From assembly GCA_016219865.1 (NCBI GenBank), contig JACRKF010000031.1:1-37557 (forward strand): DNA of 37,557 bases, read 5' to 3'. Positions 1-7,414 of the stretch are shown one piece after another. The stretch's first letter is position 1. Each line of letters opens with the position of its first letter. Source of the DNA: Candidatus Woesearchaeota archaeon. Lineage in GTDB: Archaea; Nanobdellota; Nanobdellia; Woesearchaeales; DSVV01. The position numbers were made by a program, and so were the translations under genes. A model generated the notes under the pieces. The model saw only the letters and a program-made list of their open reading frames with translations. It was not told the DNA's origin and made no database searches.

Positions 1-8
1 CTCTTAAA

Positions 9-173
9 ATGTCAAGAAAAATAGAACTTAAGAATGAAAGATTAACATTAACAGATGAAAAAGTTGAAGGATTTTTAGAAAGAACTGTAAATAAGATAGG
101 GACATCAGCAAAAGCGGACATACCACGTAAATATCTTGGAAGAAGAGTTTATGTTATTATTCTTAAAGATTAG
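9..173 (+). CDS. DUF2080-type transposon-associated small protein
   Basis: This short gene encodes 54 residues and is too short for a typical ORF cut-off. The protein has the layout of the DUF2080 family: a first strand rich in K/E, then EGFLERTVNKIGTSAKADIP, and a closing YLGRRVYVIILKD. Known for the family: these proteins occur beside archaeal and bacterial transposases and are annotated transposase-associated, with no established biochemical role. The ATG at position 9 is the only start visible here; the promoter and any neighbouring transposase lie outside the window. No transposase fragment follows it within the window. It may mark the edge of an insertion sequence to the left. The family call is from pattern memory, so confidence is moderate to good. 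Confidence 0.7.
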   Translation: MSRKIELKNERLTLTDEKVEGFLERTVNKIGTSAKADIPRKYLGRRVYVIILKD

Positions 174-222
174 AATTTAGGTTTACTGTCCCACAGCCTT
201 ATTCTTTTTATAATTTATTCCA

Positions 223-852
223 ATGAAAGTTACAGAAGAAGAAAAAATTATTTTGGACAAAAACACATTTAAAGCTTTAGCAGTTGATACACGAATAAAT
301 ATCTTAAAGCTGCTTGCTGGAAAACAATACACTTTGACAGATTTAGCAGATCTGCTCAAGATGCAGCCATCTTCTATTAAAGAACATCTGCAAGTGTTAG
401 TTGATGCTAATTTAGTGCAGCAGTTAGATGAAGGCAGAAAATGGAAGTATTACAAATTGACATGGAAAGGAAAAAAAGTAGTTGCGCCAACAGAGATTAA
501 AGTTTATCTTGCATTTGTTGCTTCATTGGTTGCAGTTGTTGGTTCTGGAATACTTTTGTTTGTAGAATTTTTTAATAAATATTCTTCTAAGATATTTGCA
601 ATTGCAGCAAAATCAGATGCAGTTCAGGCAACTGCTGCAAGTAAAGCTATAGCAGCTGAATCAGCAGAGTCAACTTCTCAAGAATTGGCGATTGAAGCTG
701 CGCAAGCAGCAACGCTGTCAGTATCACCAGCAAATTATTATTTGCATATTGTTATTGTTGTGTTTATTGTTTCAGTAGTTGTTTTAGGATATTGTTTGCG
801 GCATTGGATTAAGAAAAAGAGAAAGAGTTCAGGAAAAGGGTTAAGAAAATAA
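223..852 (+). CDS. membrane-anchored ArsR-like winged-helix regulator
   Basis: The 209-residue protein has an N-terminal winged-helix DNA-binding domain of the ArsR/helix-turn-helix type at about residues 10-85. The signature is ALAVDTRINILKLLAGKQYT, then the recognition helix region MQPSSIKEHLQVL and a wing ending KYYKLTWKGKKV. Two hydrophobic stretches follow, at about residues 93-115 and 171-192, separated by an Ala/Ser-rich segment of some 50 residues with repeated AAA/AIAAES patterns that probably lies outside the membrane. The C-terminus is strongly basic (KKKRKSSGKGLRK), consistent with a cytoplasmic tail. This suggests a membrane-tethered transcription regulator, a layout common in archaea; the ligand or signal cannot be read from sequence. 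A TATA-like stretch at 204-214 lies only about 15 nt before the ATG, so the true promoter may be further upstream. Confidence 0.75.
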   Translation: MKVTEEEKIILDKNTFKALAVDTRINILKLLAGKQYTLTDLADLLKMQPSSIKEHLQVLVDANLVQQLDEGRKWKYYKLTWKGKKVVAPTEIKVYLAFVASLVAVVGSGILLFVEFFNKYSSKIFAIAAKSDAVQATAASKAIAAESAESTSQELAIEAAQAATLSVSPANYYLHIVIVVFIVSVVVLGYCLRHWIKKKRKSSGKGLRK

Positions 853-894
853 GAGTATTCATTTTTTATATTAGTTCTTTTTTCCATTCTTGCA

Positions 895-1509
895 ATGATT
901 TCAATCAACAGAATCTATTCAAATAAATGGCAGAGATTAGATGATCTTTTTGGAATGGATTGGTATGAAAAAGCGCATAGCAGAAATCTCGCTGTATTTC
1001 TTGATGATGCTGTTTTCCATTTCTATCTTGATATTAGTGTTTTCTGGAAGCATGATATACAAAGAGCTTCTCTTCAAGAGTCAATCCACATGTTTGGTGA
1101 TTATCCATCGTTAGGAAGAATAAAAGCGCATTGTGAATTTAATAACAAAGAAGATTATAGATCGCTGAAGAATTACAGGGAAATTACTTTTTATATTGAT
1201 CCTGTTCCTCAGAAAGATTTGCAGGGAGATGTTTTTCCTGCAGTTGATCTATTTTTTCCAGGAAAACCTGTTATTGCATGCAATTATAGATATAAATTGC
1301 TTATACGCTCAGCTGCGCAAACATTTGTTTCAGAACCATTTGCAATACTCAATGATATTGATGAGACAACAGATAGAAAAACAGAGTTTTCAGCTTTCTT
1401 TATAAATTGGTCTCCATCTGGAAAGAATCATCTTGGAAAATTGTATATTGCTAAAAATTATATCTACAAAGGTGGGATAGAGATTATGCTTGAAGACAAA
1501 ACAATTTGA
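895..1509 (+). CDS. hypothetical protein, 204 aa
   Basis: I do not recognise this protein family. The 204 residues are soluble in character, with no signal peptide or membrane segment, and rich in aromatic residues (many Y, F and W). The N-terminal half contains an acidic/aromatic stretch, FLDDAVFHFYLDISVFW; the C-terminal part contains FFPGKPVIACNYRYKL. Codon use matches its neighbours. A TATA-like box at 862-873 lies about 27 nt before the ATG, supporting this start and a leaderless transcript. The stop codon abuts a 40-bp palindromic repeat at 1510-1549 that could end its transcript. It lies in the same direction as the upstream regulator (42 nt gap) and the downstream aguB, but has its own promoter-like box. 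Confidence 0.6.
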   Translation: MISINRIYSNKWQRLDDLFGMDWYEKAHSRNLAVFLDDAVFHFYLDISVFWKHDIQRASLQESIHMFGDYPSLGRIKAHCEFNNKEDYRSLKNYREITFYIDPVPQKDLQGDVFPAVDLFFPGKPVIACNYRYKLLIRSAAQTFVSEPFAILNDIDETTDRKTEFSAFFINWSPSGKNHLGKLYIAKNYIYKGGIEIMLEDKTI

Positions 1510-1549
1510 TAGTATTTTCTGAGTGAACGAAGTGAACTCGGAAATACTA
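1510..1549. repeat. CGAAG-core palindromic repeat, copy 1
   Basis: A 40-bp imperfect inverted repeat starts directly after a stop codon. Outer arms are TAGTATTT and AAATACTA; the centre is GAGTGAACGAAGTGAACTC. The centre can fold as GAGT/ACTC, then tandem G-A mismatches, then AC/GT closing a GAA loop. It is nearly identical, in reverse orientation, to the copy at 25508-25547, so this is a dispersed repeat and not just a terminator. Confidence 0.85.
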
Positions 1550-1595
1550 AAAAACAGAAACATTTTTAATTTAATTCTTTATTACAACTGATATT

Positions 1596-2540
1596 ATGGC
1601 AAAACAATACAAATCAGTAAAGATTGCATTAATCCAAAGCGCAGTTTCAGAAGATATTAACAAAAATCTCCTGACAACTGTTCAGAAAATAAAACAAGCA
1701 GCAAAAAATGGAGCGCAGATTGTTTGTTTGCAGGAGTTGTTTAGAATTATTTATATAGGAGAATCAGAAAAAAAAGAATATTTTTCACTTGCAGAAGCTG
1801 ATAATGGTGAAACTGTTGCAACAATGCAAAAGCTTGCAAAAGAAAATAAAATTGTCATAATTACTCCTTTTTTTGAAGTCGCAATTAAAAAGAATCCTAA
1901 AGTCCGGATTGCCCAACAGGGAGAATTTTGCGAAGCAAAATTCTCCGAATATTTTAACACAACTGTTGTTGTTGATGCTGATGGAACAATTGCCGGCAAA
2001 TATAGAAAAATGCATATTCCTCATGATCCTGGATTCTGGGAAAGATATTATTTCAAAAATGGAGATCTTGGATTTCAAGCAATTCAGACAAAATATGCAA
2101 AAATTGGTGTATTAATCTGCTGGGATCAATGGTTTCCTGAAGCTGCGAGATTAATGACTTTATCTGGAGCAGAAATTCTTTTTTATCCTACTGCAATTGG
2201 ATGGTATAAGGAAAAGGAACCAAAACTTTATGAAGAATATAAACAAGGATGGATGATAATGCAGCGGAGTCATGCAATTGCAAATTCAGTGTATGTTGCA
2301 GCTGTTAATAGAGTTGGAAAAGAATTTGCAGATAAAGTAACTTTCTGGGGCAATTCTTTTGTTTGCGGTAATTTTGGACAATTTCTTGCGTATGCAGGTG
2401 AATCAGAAGAGATTCTGTATGCAGATTGTGATCTTTCAGAGAATAAAGAAGTGCGTGATTCATGGGGATTTTTTAATGGCAGAAGAACAGATGCATATAA
2501 AGGATTGTTAGAGAAAGAGATTAAAGAGATTAAAAAGTGA
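1596..2540 (+). CDS. aguB: N-carbamoylputrescine amidase (nitrilase superfamily)
   Basis: This enzyme hydrolyses N-carbamoylputrescine to putrescine, CO2 and ammonia, the last step of the agmatine deiminase route to polyamines, in the cytoplasm. The nitrilase catalytic triad is visible: Glu47 in CLQELF, Lys138 in GKYRKMHIP, and Cys175 in ICWDQWFPEAARL. The segments SGAEILFYPTAIGW and the C-terminal NGRRTDAYKGL are typical of this subfamily. At 314 residues it is somewhat longer than the usual 290-300. The extra length is an insertion at about residues 95-118, between the PFFE strand and the YFNTTVVVDADG strand, where family members normally have a short linker. That insertion is encoded by a palindromic element (1902-1946). 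The next gene, aguA, starts 6 nt after the stop, forming an operon for consecutive steps in the pathway. A box-A-like tract lies at about 1563-1577. Confidence 0.93.
   Translation: MAKQYKSVKIALIQSAVSEDINKNLLTTVQKIKQAAKNGAQIVCLQELFRIIYIGESEKKEYFSLAEADNGETVATMQKLAKENKIVIITPFFEVAIKKNPKVRIAQQGEFCEAKFSEYFNTTVVVDADGTIAGKYRKMHIPHDPGFWERYYFKNGDLGFQAIQTKYAKIGVLICWDQWFPEAARLMTLSGAEILFYPTAIGWYKEKEPKLYEEYKQGWMIMQRSHAIANSVYVAAVNRVGKEFADKVTFWGNSFVCGNFGQFLAYAGESEEILYADCDLSENKEVRDSWGFFNGRRTDAYKGLLEKEIKEIKK
1902..1946 (-). repeat. in-frame palindromic element inside aguB
   Basis: A perfect 12-bp stem, GGAGAATTTTGC (1920-1931) and GCAAAATTCTCC (1935-1946), closes a GAA loop. Seen on the minus strand it is followed after 7 nt by GGCAATCCGGAC (plus-strand 1902-1913). 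The same stem, spacing and 12-mer recur inside ileS at 28676-28723. Length here is 45 bp, exactly 15 codons, so the reading frame is kept. It coincides with the extra residues in AguB. Confidence 0.88.
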
Positions 2541-2546
2541 TCTTCT

Positions 2547-3647
2547 ATGAAAACGCAGAAATTACAATTGCCAACGCCAAAATCATTAGGTTATCACATG
2601 CCAGCTGAATGGGAAGAACAAGAAGCAATATGGTTAGCGTGGCCTAAGAATGAAGAAACTTGGATGGATTTTCTGCCAAAAGTGCAAGAGATTTTTATTG
2701 AGTTTGTCTATCATTTACATTTTGATCAGAAAATAAATGTTCTTGTTGATGATAAAGCTTCAGAAACTATTGTTCGAGAGAAGTTTAAAAATAAAAAAAT
2801 TGATCTTTCTAAAGTTAATTTTTATCAGATAAAAACAATTGATGCTTGGATGAGAGATATTGGTCCAACATTTGTTGTAAATAGAATAGAAAATAGTCAG
2901 GAAAACAAAAAAGATATTGCAACAGAAAAAAGAATTGCAATGGTTAATTGGATATTTAATGCTTGGGGAAATAAATATGATGATCTCAAAGCAGATAATA
3001 TTATTCCAAAAAAAATGAATGAATTCTTGAATATGAAGCGATTTAAACCAAAGATTGTATTAGAAGGCGGTTCAATTGAAGTGAATGGAAAAGGAACTTG
3101 TTTGACATCAAAACAATGTCTGCTTAATAAAAATAGAAACCCGCAATTGTCCCAGAAAGAGATTGAACAATATCTGAAAGATTATCTTGGCGCAAGCAAT
3201 ATTATTTGGCTGAATGAAGGAATTGTTGGCGATGATACAGATGGCCATATTGATGATCTAGCAAGATTTGTGGATGCAACAACTGTTGTCTGCGTTTATG
3301 AAGATGATAAGAGTGATGAAAATTATAATTTTCTTTCAGAAAATTATACACTTTTAAAACAGGCGAAAGATCAGGATGGAAATGCTTTAAAGATTATTAA
3401 ATTGCCAATGCCCGGCAAAGTGTTTGATGAAGAAACTGGCAAGCGTTTGCCTGCAAGCTATGCAAACTTTTATATTGGAAATAAAACTGTTGTTGTTCCA
3501 ATATTTGGGCATGAAAATGATGAGAAAGCATTGAAGATTCTGCAAGAATGTTTTGTTGGCAGAAAAGTTGTTGGCATTAATTGCGCAGCGCTTGTTTTAG
3601 GGTTTGGAACTTTGCATTGCATTAGTCAGCAGATGCCGATGGTGTAA
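2547..3647 (+). CDS. aguA: agmatine deiminase
   Basis: The 366-residue enzyme of the peptidylarginine-deiminase fold converts agmatine to N-carbamoylputrescine and ammonia. Diagnostic blocks are DAWMRDIGPTFVVN (substrate-binding Asp region), EGGSIEVNGKGT followed by CLLNKNRNP, GDDTDGHIDDLARFV with the catalytic Asp/His, and a C-terminal LHCISQQMP in which Cys358 is the nucleophile. Length matches the family. A stretch of about 12 additional residues, rich in N, K and E, occurs after TFVVNR; unlike the AguB insertion it has no palindrome in its DNA. The gene follows aguB by 6 nt and was probably co-transcribed. Arginine must first be decarboxylated to agmatine elsewhere in the genome. This two-step route is better known from plants and bacteria than from archaea, which often use agmatine ureohydrolase; distribution in this lineage cannot be judged here. 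Confidence 0.94.
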   Translation: MKTQKLQLPTPKSLGYHMPAEWEEQEAIWLAWPKNEETWMDFLPKVQEIFIEFVYHLHFDQKINVLVDDKASETIVREKFKNKKIDLSKVNFYQIKTIDAWMRDIGPTFVVNRIENSQENKKDIATEKRIAMVNWIFNAWGNKYDDLKADNIIPKKMNEFLNMKRFKPKIVLEGGSIEVNGKGTCLTSKQCLLNKNRNPQLSQKEIEQYLKDYLGASNIIWLNEGIVGDDTDGHIDDLARFVDATTVVCVYEDDKSDENYNFLSENYTLLKQAKDQDGNALKIIKLPMPGKVFDEETGKRLPASYANFYIGNKTVVVPIFGHENDEKALKILQECFVGRKVVGINCAALVLGFGTLHCISQQMPMV

Positions 3648-3650
3648 AAG

Positions 3651-3827
3651 TTATTCTCTACTATCGAAATTTACTTTTAACAAAAAATTCTCTTTAGCAA
3701 TTAAGCTTAATGCAGCCATATACATTGCATAGTAGGCAATTACTACAATCCATTCATCGTCCTTATGCTCTTTAGGTATTGTAGGATCTTTTATTAACTG
3801 TTTAAGTCTGATAAATTTTTCAATCAT
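3651..3827 (-). pseudogene. truncated HEPN-domain protein
   Basis: A 58-residue reading frame begins with ATG at 3827 and stops 3 nt before the end of aguA. It carries the second-helix pattern of HEPN proteins, VVIAYYAMYMAALSLIAKEN, but only about half the normal length (family members are usually 110-140 residues), and the C-terminal half with the RX4-6H motif is missing. Its start overlaps the stop of the upstream MNT remnant, the classic arrangement of a HEPN/MNT toxin-antitoxin operon. I infer a decayed toxin whose end was lost where the aguBA operon now abuts it. It may still be translated. Confidence 0.65.
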
Positions 3828-4066
3828 TTAGATACATCTTCTTGAAGAATAAATCGGATTCATCTAAAACAATACCATACTCTATTAAATCTTCCCAGAA
3901 TTGAAGATTATCTTTCTTGATATTGTTGAAATCTGAATCTTGTTTCTGTTCCTTTTGCAAAAGAGCCAAAAATTATCGCCGGGCCTTCTAGTTTTATTTC
4001 ATTGAGAAATTCGTACAATCTCTTGTAAAGTAATATATATTTCTGTTTAAAATTCAATCTTCTATA
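3820..4066 (-). pseudogene. decayed HTH-MNT nucleotidyltransferase (HEPN/MNT antitoxin)
   Basis: Translated on the minus strand, this region first reads a linker helix (KRLYEFLNEIKLEGP) and the nucleotidyltransferase signature AIIFGSFAKGTE, then runs into a stop. Shifting frame at that point restores a plausible MNT C-terminus, NNIKKDNLQFWEDLIEYGI and VLDESDLFFKKMYLND. The normal GS...DxD core between those parts is absent, so there is both an internal deletion and a frameshift. An in-frame stop at 4067-4069 also removes the N-terminal HTH typical of these proteins. Together with the truncated HEPN frame downstream this is a dead toxin-antitoxin locus. Confidence 0.7.
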
Positions 4067-4093
4067 TTATCGTCTGTTGTTATTGATGTGCAA

Positions 4094-5404
4094 TTATTTA
4101 CATGCATATTTTAATGCATTATCTATAAAAGAAATAGCTTCATCTGCTTTTGGTGTTCTTCCAACTGCTAGCCGTATTAATCCAGGGTTTTGTTTTGTTG
4201 GCGCTCCATGTGTAGTTTCACCAAAGAATAGATATGGATCTTCACCAAAACTAACTTTGTATTGATATGAATCTCTGCCATTTTTAAGAATATACTGCAT
4301 AAATAAAGTTTCTCTCCTTGTTTTTATTTTAGAATCATCTCCTGCAATTGTAAAACTAATTATTCCTCCTGCTGATCCAAACCTTGTGAGGCTGTTAAGA
4401 TTGGGGTAATTTACTGATTCTATATATGCTGAATTTCTTAAATAATCTGCAATTTGCGTTGCATTCTCACAATGTGATTTCATTCTTGCGGGAAGTTCAA
4501 GCATTTGTTCATATAATTGTTGGATAATCATTGGTGATTGTATTGTGTTTCCAGTTACCATTTGTAATTTTCTCATCCATTCAATAAATTGTTTTGGTCC
4601 AATTACAGCTCCTGCAGTAAAATCTGCTTTTCCACTGATATATTTTGTTAAGCTATGGATTACAATATCTGCTCCTAATCTCATCTGTTGCTGAAGATAA
4701 GGTGTAAGAGATGTGTTGTCAACAATAAGCGGAATATTAAAATAATTTGCAATTTCTCTTAATCTTCTTGTGTCTGTGTATAATAAATTAGAACTTGAAA
4801 TAGGTTCATAATAAATTCCGGCAATTTTTCCTTTGTGATATGGAAGAATATCAAGAAGATCATTCCCCTGATTCTTACGTAAGTTAATTTTAAGAGGCGC
4901 AGAAAAACCAAGAATGTGCATTATTTCATGCAATACACTATTTGTATCAGAATAAATTTCGTCACTTTCTGCTTGTATAAACTTTTTTTCTTTTTTTTCA
5001 TCAGGTATTATTAAAGAAGCAATTGTAAACAATGTATTGCTGATTGCGGACATTCCTGAAGGAAAAAAAGATGTTGCTATATGTTCTAATGGTTCTAGAC
5101 CACGTTCTTCTAAATAACCTGCTTCTGCTTGTACAAAGAGTTGATTTAGCGCAGTTTCTTCTTTGCTTCCATAGCGCATATAATGATGCGGCGTTTCTTC
5201 ACCTTTTGCAATTCTGCCAAGTTCGCCGACATTTTTGAATGATTGACTAATTTTTCTATTACCTATAGGAAATGCTGCAGATTGCACTCTCCTAATAAAA
5301 TCTGATTCAGTATCAAAATATTGTTCTGGGGTAATTACATTCTTATCTCTGAAGATTTTCCAAATATCATACCATTCTTTATTCATTTTATGCATAGAAA
5401 ACAA
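4094..5404 (-). CDS. PLP-dependent trans-sulfuration-family enzyme (cystathionine gamma-synthase/lyase-like)
   Basis: The 436-residue protein belongs to the Cys/Met-metabolism PLP enzymes (fold type I). The PLP-binding lysine is Lys254 in HSLTKYISGKADFTAGAV, matching the family pattern SxTKYxxGHxD; the cofactor Asp is Asp229 in PLIVDNT. An ATSFFPSGMSA segment corresponds to the phosphate-binding glycine/serine turn. The N-terminal about 100 residues are longer and less typical than in bacterial MetB/MetC, so the exact reaction (cystathionine synthesis, cleavage, or methionine gamma-lyase) cannot be assigned. Three possible starts lie within the first seven residues (M1, M4, M7); a box-A-like ACTTATAAGGG at 5438-5448 and another tract at 5413-5424 do not decide between them. 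It is divergent from the methyltransferase gene at 5504, which may share a sulfur/SAM-related role. Confidence 0.85.
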   Translation of the reverse strand: MFSMHKMNKEWYDIWKIFRDKNVITPEQYFDTESDFIRRVQSAAFPIGNRKISQSFKNVGELGRIAKGEETPHHYMRYGSKEETALNQLFVQAEAGYLEERGLEPLEHIATSFFPSGMSAISNTLFTIASLIIPDEKKEKKFIQAESDEIYSDTNSVLHEIMHILGFSAPLKINLRKNQGNDLLDILPYHKGKIAGIYYEPISSSNLLYTDTRRLREIANYFNIPLIVDNTSLTPYLQQQMRLGADIVIHSLTKYISGKADFTAGAVIGPKQFIEWMRKLQMVTGNTIQSPMIIQQLYEQMLELPARMKSHCENATQIADYLRNSAYIESVNYPNLNSLTRFGSAGGIISFTIAGDDSKIKTRRETLFMQYILKNGRDSYQYKVSFGEDPYLFFGETTHGAPTKQNPGLIRLAVGRTPKADEAISFIDNALKYACK

Positions 5405-5503
5405 ATACTCTTAATAAACTTTCTTAACTTAATCCCTTATAAGTAATTAATTCTATTTTTTAAAACAATATTTTTATAAATTGTTTTATTTTCCTCATAA
5501 AAA

Positions 5504-6643
5504 ATGACTGATACTCAATTTAATAAAGATTTGTATGCAAAAGCAATATTTCCTATGCAATTATTTGATGGAATCTTTTTTAGAAATGGAACAGTTATCA
5601 GAGAAATTGATTCTGCTGCAGATTTTGGTTTGCTTATGGCGCAACTTGTTAATCAGATTGAATCACCACAAGATATTAACCAGAGAAAATTATCTCTTGA
5701 TACTCGTTTAGAGAAAGAATTAGTATTGCTTACTCATTTGATTGATACAAGTAAAACTCTGTATTTTGGCATTCAACATAACTTAGCAAATTCTCGTCAA
5801 GAAAGAGCATATCAGCAATGTTTGTATTCTGAAAGAAAAGCGCATAAAAAAGAGATTCAATCTATTCCTTATCATGTTCTTGCATTTTTGTATTATACTC
5901 TCATGCATGGCCAAAGCACACTTGGGCATTATGATACTGCAGAAAGAAGTTATGTTTCTGCATTGAGAGAATTACGGAATCAAGGAATATCATCTCCAAG
6001 AGTACTTTTATTAGGATTTTCATCTATTTATTCTTTGGAGAATTTAGCAGCAATGCTTCATCTTGTTGGATTCAAGCAGAGCAATATCTTAGCGATAGAT
6101 AAAATGGCTCATCCTTTAAATGCAGGTAAAAGCTATTATGGAAATAAACTTTTTAATTCTACGATAACTTATATACAACAGGATATTCTAGCAGATCAAT
6201 TGGAGGATAGAATTGCAGAAACTCAATTTGATCTAATAGCAACGCATCTCTTCTTCACTCATTTTCCTGATGCGCAAAAAAAGCTGGTATGGAAAAAGAT
6301 ATCTCAATTATTATCACCAAATGGAATTTTTGCAGATGAAGAAATCTTTGTAAATGGCCGGATAAATAGGCAAGCATATAATGATTATTTTAGAACACTT
6401 ACTAATGATTATAAACCTGATGCAACTGATCCTTCTACTCTCCTGAATATAAGCGATTATCTCTATCAATTTGGAAGCGCTGGACCATTTAATCCTTATT
6501 ATAGTATTTCATATGTTTCTTATGATGCGCAAAAAGAAGCAGGATTAAGAATACAAATGCCTTTTCTCAGCACAAGAAATATTTGGGCAGCAGGCGGCGG
6601 AGTAGTTACAGCTGATATGCATGCAATACATGCAAGAAAATAG
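5504..6643 (+). CDS. class I SAM-dependent methyltransferase-like protein
   Basis: The 379-residue protein has an N-terminal mostly helical region (about 1-160) and a Rossmann-fold methyltransferase-like core. The core shows a degenerate motif I at RVLLLGFSSIYSLENLAAML, an acidic end of strand beta2 in ILAIDKMAHPL, a motif-IV-like FDLIATHLFFTHFP, and a post-motif LLSPNGIFADEEIF typical of methyltransferases. The usual GxGxG glycine loop is replaced by GFSSIYS, so SAM binding is likely but not certain. Substrate is unknown. A box A (TTTTTATAAATT) lies about 25-30 nt before the ATG, flanked by AACAAT/ATTGTT half sites at 5466-5488 that could be an operator. It is divergent from the PLP enzyme and convergent with the ACT protein. 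Confidence 0.72.
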   Translation: MTDTQFNKDLYAKAIFPMQLFDGIFFRNGTVIREIDSAADFGLLMAQLVNQIESPQDINQRKLSLDTRLEKELVLLTHLIDTSKTLYFGIQHNLANSRQERAYQQCLYSERKAHKKEIQSIPYHVLAFLYYTLMHGQSTLGHYDTAERSYVSALRELRNQGISSPRVLLLGFSSIYSLENLAAMLHLVGFKQSNILAIDKMAHPLNAGKSYYGNKLFNSTITYIQQDILADQLEDRIAETQFDLIATHLFFTHFPDAQKKLVWKKISQLLSPNGIFADEEIFVNGRINRQAYNDYFRTLTNDYKPDATDPSTLLNISDYLYQFGSAGPFNPYYSISYVSYDAQKEAGLRIQMPFLSTRNIWAAGGGVVTADMHAIHARK

Positions 6644-6651
6644 TCTTATTC

Positions 6652-7284
6652 TTAGAACTTCAAGAATCCCATTGCTTTCTCCAAATCATTTTGGGTGATT
6701 ACAAAAATAGTATCAGTCCAACAGCTCATCACTTCGTAAACATTGACTTGGTTCTCTGCAAAAAGAGATAATAGATATGCCATTACTCCTGGTGTTTCTT
6801 CTATGTCTTTTGAACTTTTGATGATGATCATCACTAATTCTCGTGATTCATTTACAATCTTATGTTTAAAAAATTCAATGCAGTCATCATAATATTTCTC
6901 AGTTGTGATTAATGTAAATGCTGATGTTCCTTCGATTGTGTAAAATAAATCCGCTTTTTTCTTTATTCTTTTTTCAAGATCCAATAAGTTATCGAGATAT
7001 AAGCTTTTCTCAACAATAAAGACAACAATCTTTGTCTTGATTTCAATCTCGCTTTTTTTTAATAATGCAATTATCTCTTTTTCATTTGATTGCTGTTTCT
7101 TTAGTTTTGTCTGATATCTTCTGGCAGCAATCAATAATGCGTCTTTTGTTGTCTTTTTCTCAAGATGCATCTCTTTGATAATCAATCGCGATAACTTTGA
7201 ATAATTGATCAGATTATTCTTTAAACAATTTTTGATAGAAGGATGTTCTTTAATGTAAGTTTCTGTTATCTGGGTGATGTTCAT
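6652..7284 (-). CDS. ACT-domain-containing archaeal regulatory protein
   Basis: I choose the ATG at 7284 (210 residues), because a box A, TTTTTATATATC on the minus strand (7303-7314), is centred about 25 nt upstream; the longer frame to 7383 would include the promoter. The N-terminus (TETYIKEHPSIKNCLKNNL) resembles a small helical, winged-helix-like module seen before ACT domains in DPANN-type proteins. The C-terminal about 80 residues have the ACT-like pattern IEETPGVMAYLLSLFAENQV, followed by NVYEVMSCWTDTIFVI, the same strand-helix layout as amino-acid-sensing domains. The likely role is sensing an amino acid and regulating transcription or enzyme activity; its ligand is unknown. Its neighbours, a sulfur-amino-acid enzyme and a methyltransferase, make such a link plausible but unproven. 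Confidence 0.7.
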   Translation of the reverse strand: MNITQITETYIKEHPSIKNCLKNNLINYSKLSRLIIKEMHLEKKTTKDALLIAARRYQTKLKKQQSNEKEIIALLKKSEIEIKTKIVVFIVEKSLYLDNLLDLEKRIKKKADLFYTIEGTSAFTLITTEKYYDDCIEFFKHKIVNESRELVMIIIKSSKDIEETPGVMAYLLSLFAENQVNVYEVMSCWTDTIFVITQNDLEKAMGFLKF

Positions 7285-7302
7285 TTTTTTTCTAATGAAA
7301 GA

Positions 7303-7314
7303 GATATATAAAAA
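7303..7314 (-). promoter_or_regulatory. box A of the ACT-domain gene
   Basis: A TATA-like TTTTTATATATC on the minus strand is centred about 25 nt upstream of the ATG at 7284. It argues for that start and for a leaderless transcript. Confidence 0.65.
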
Positions 7315-7414
7315 TGTTTTGTTTTGGACATTGCAGTTTTTATTAAGCACCTCAAAAAGAGAATCTTTAAAAACAAAATACATATTCTTTTCTTAATTAA
7401 AAGAGGGAAAATTT

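Noticed and set aside
1196-1405. Short alternative-frame open reading frames inside larger genes, for example within the 204-residue unknown protein and within map
   Set aside because: They overlap better supported genes and have no ribosome-binding site, promoter or recognisable protein character.
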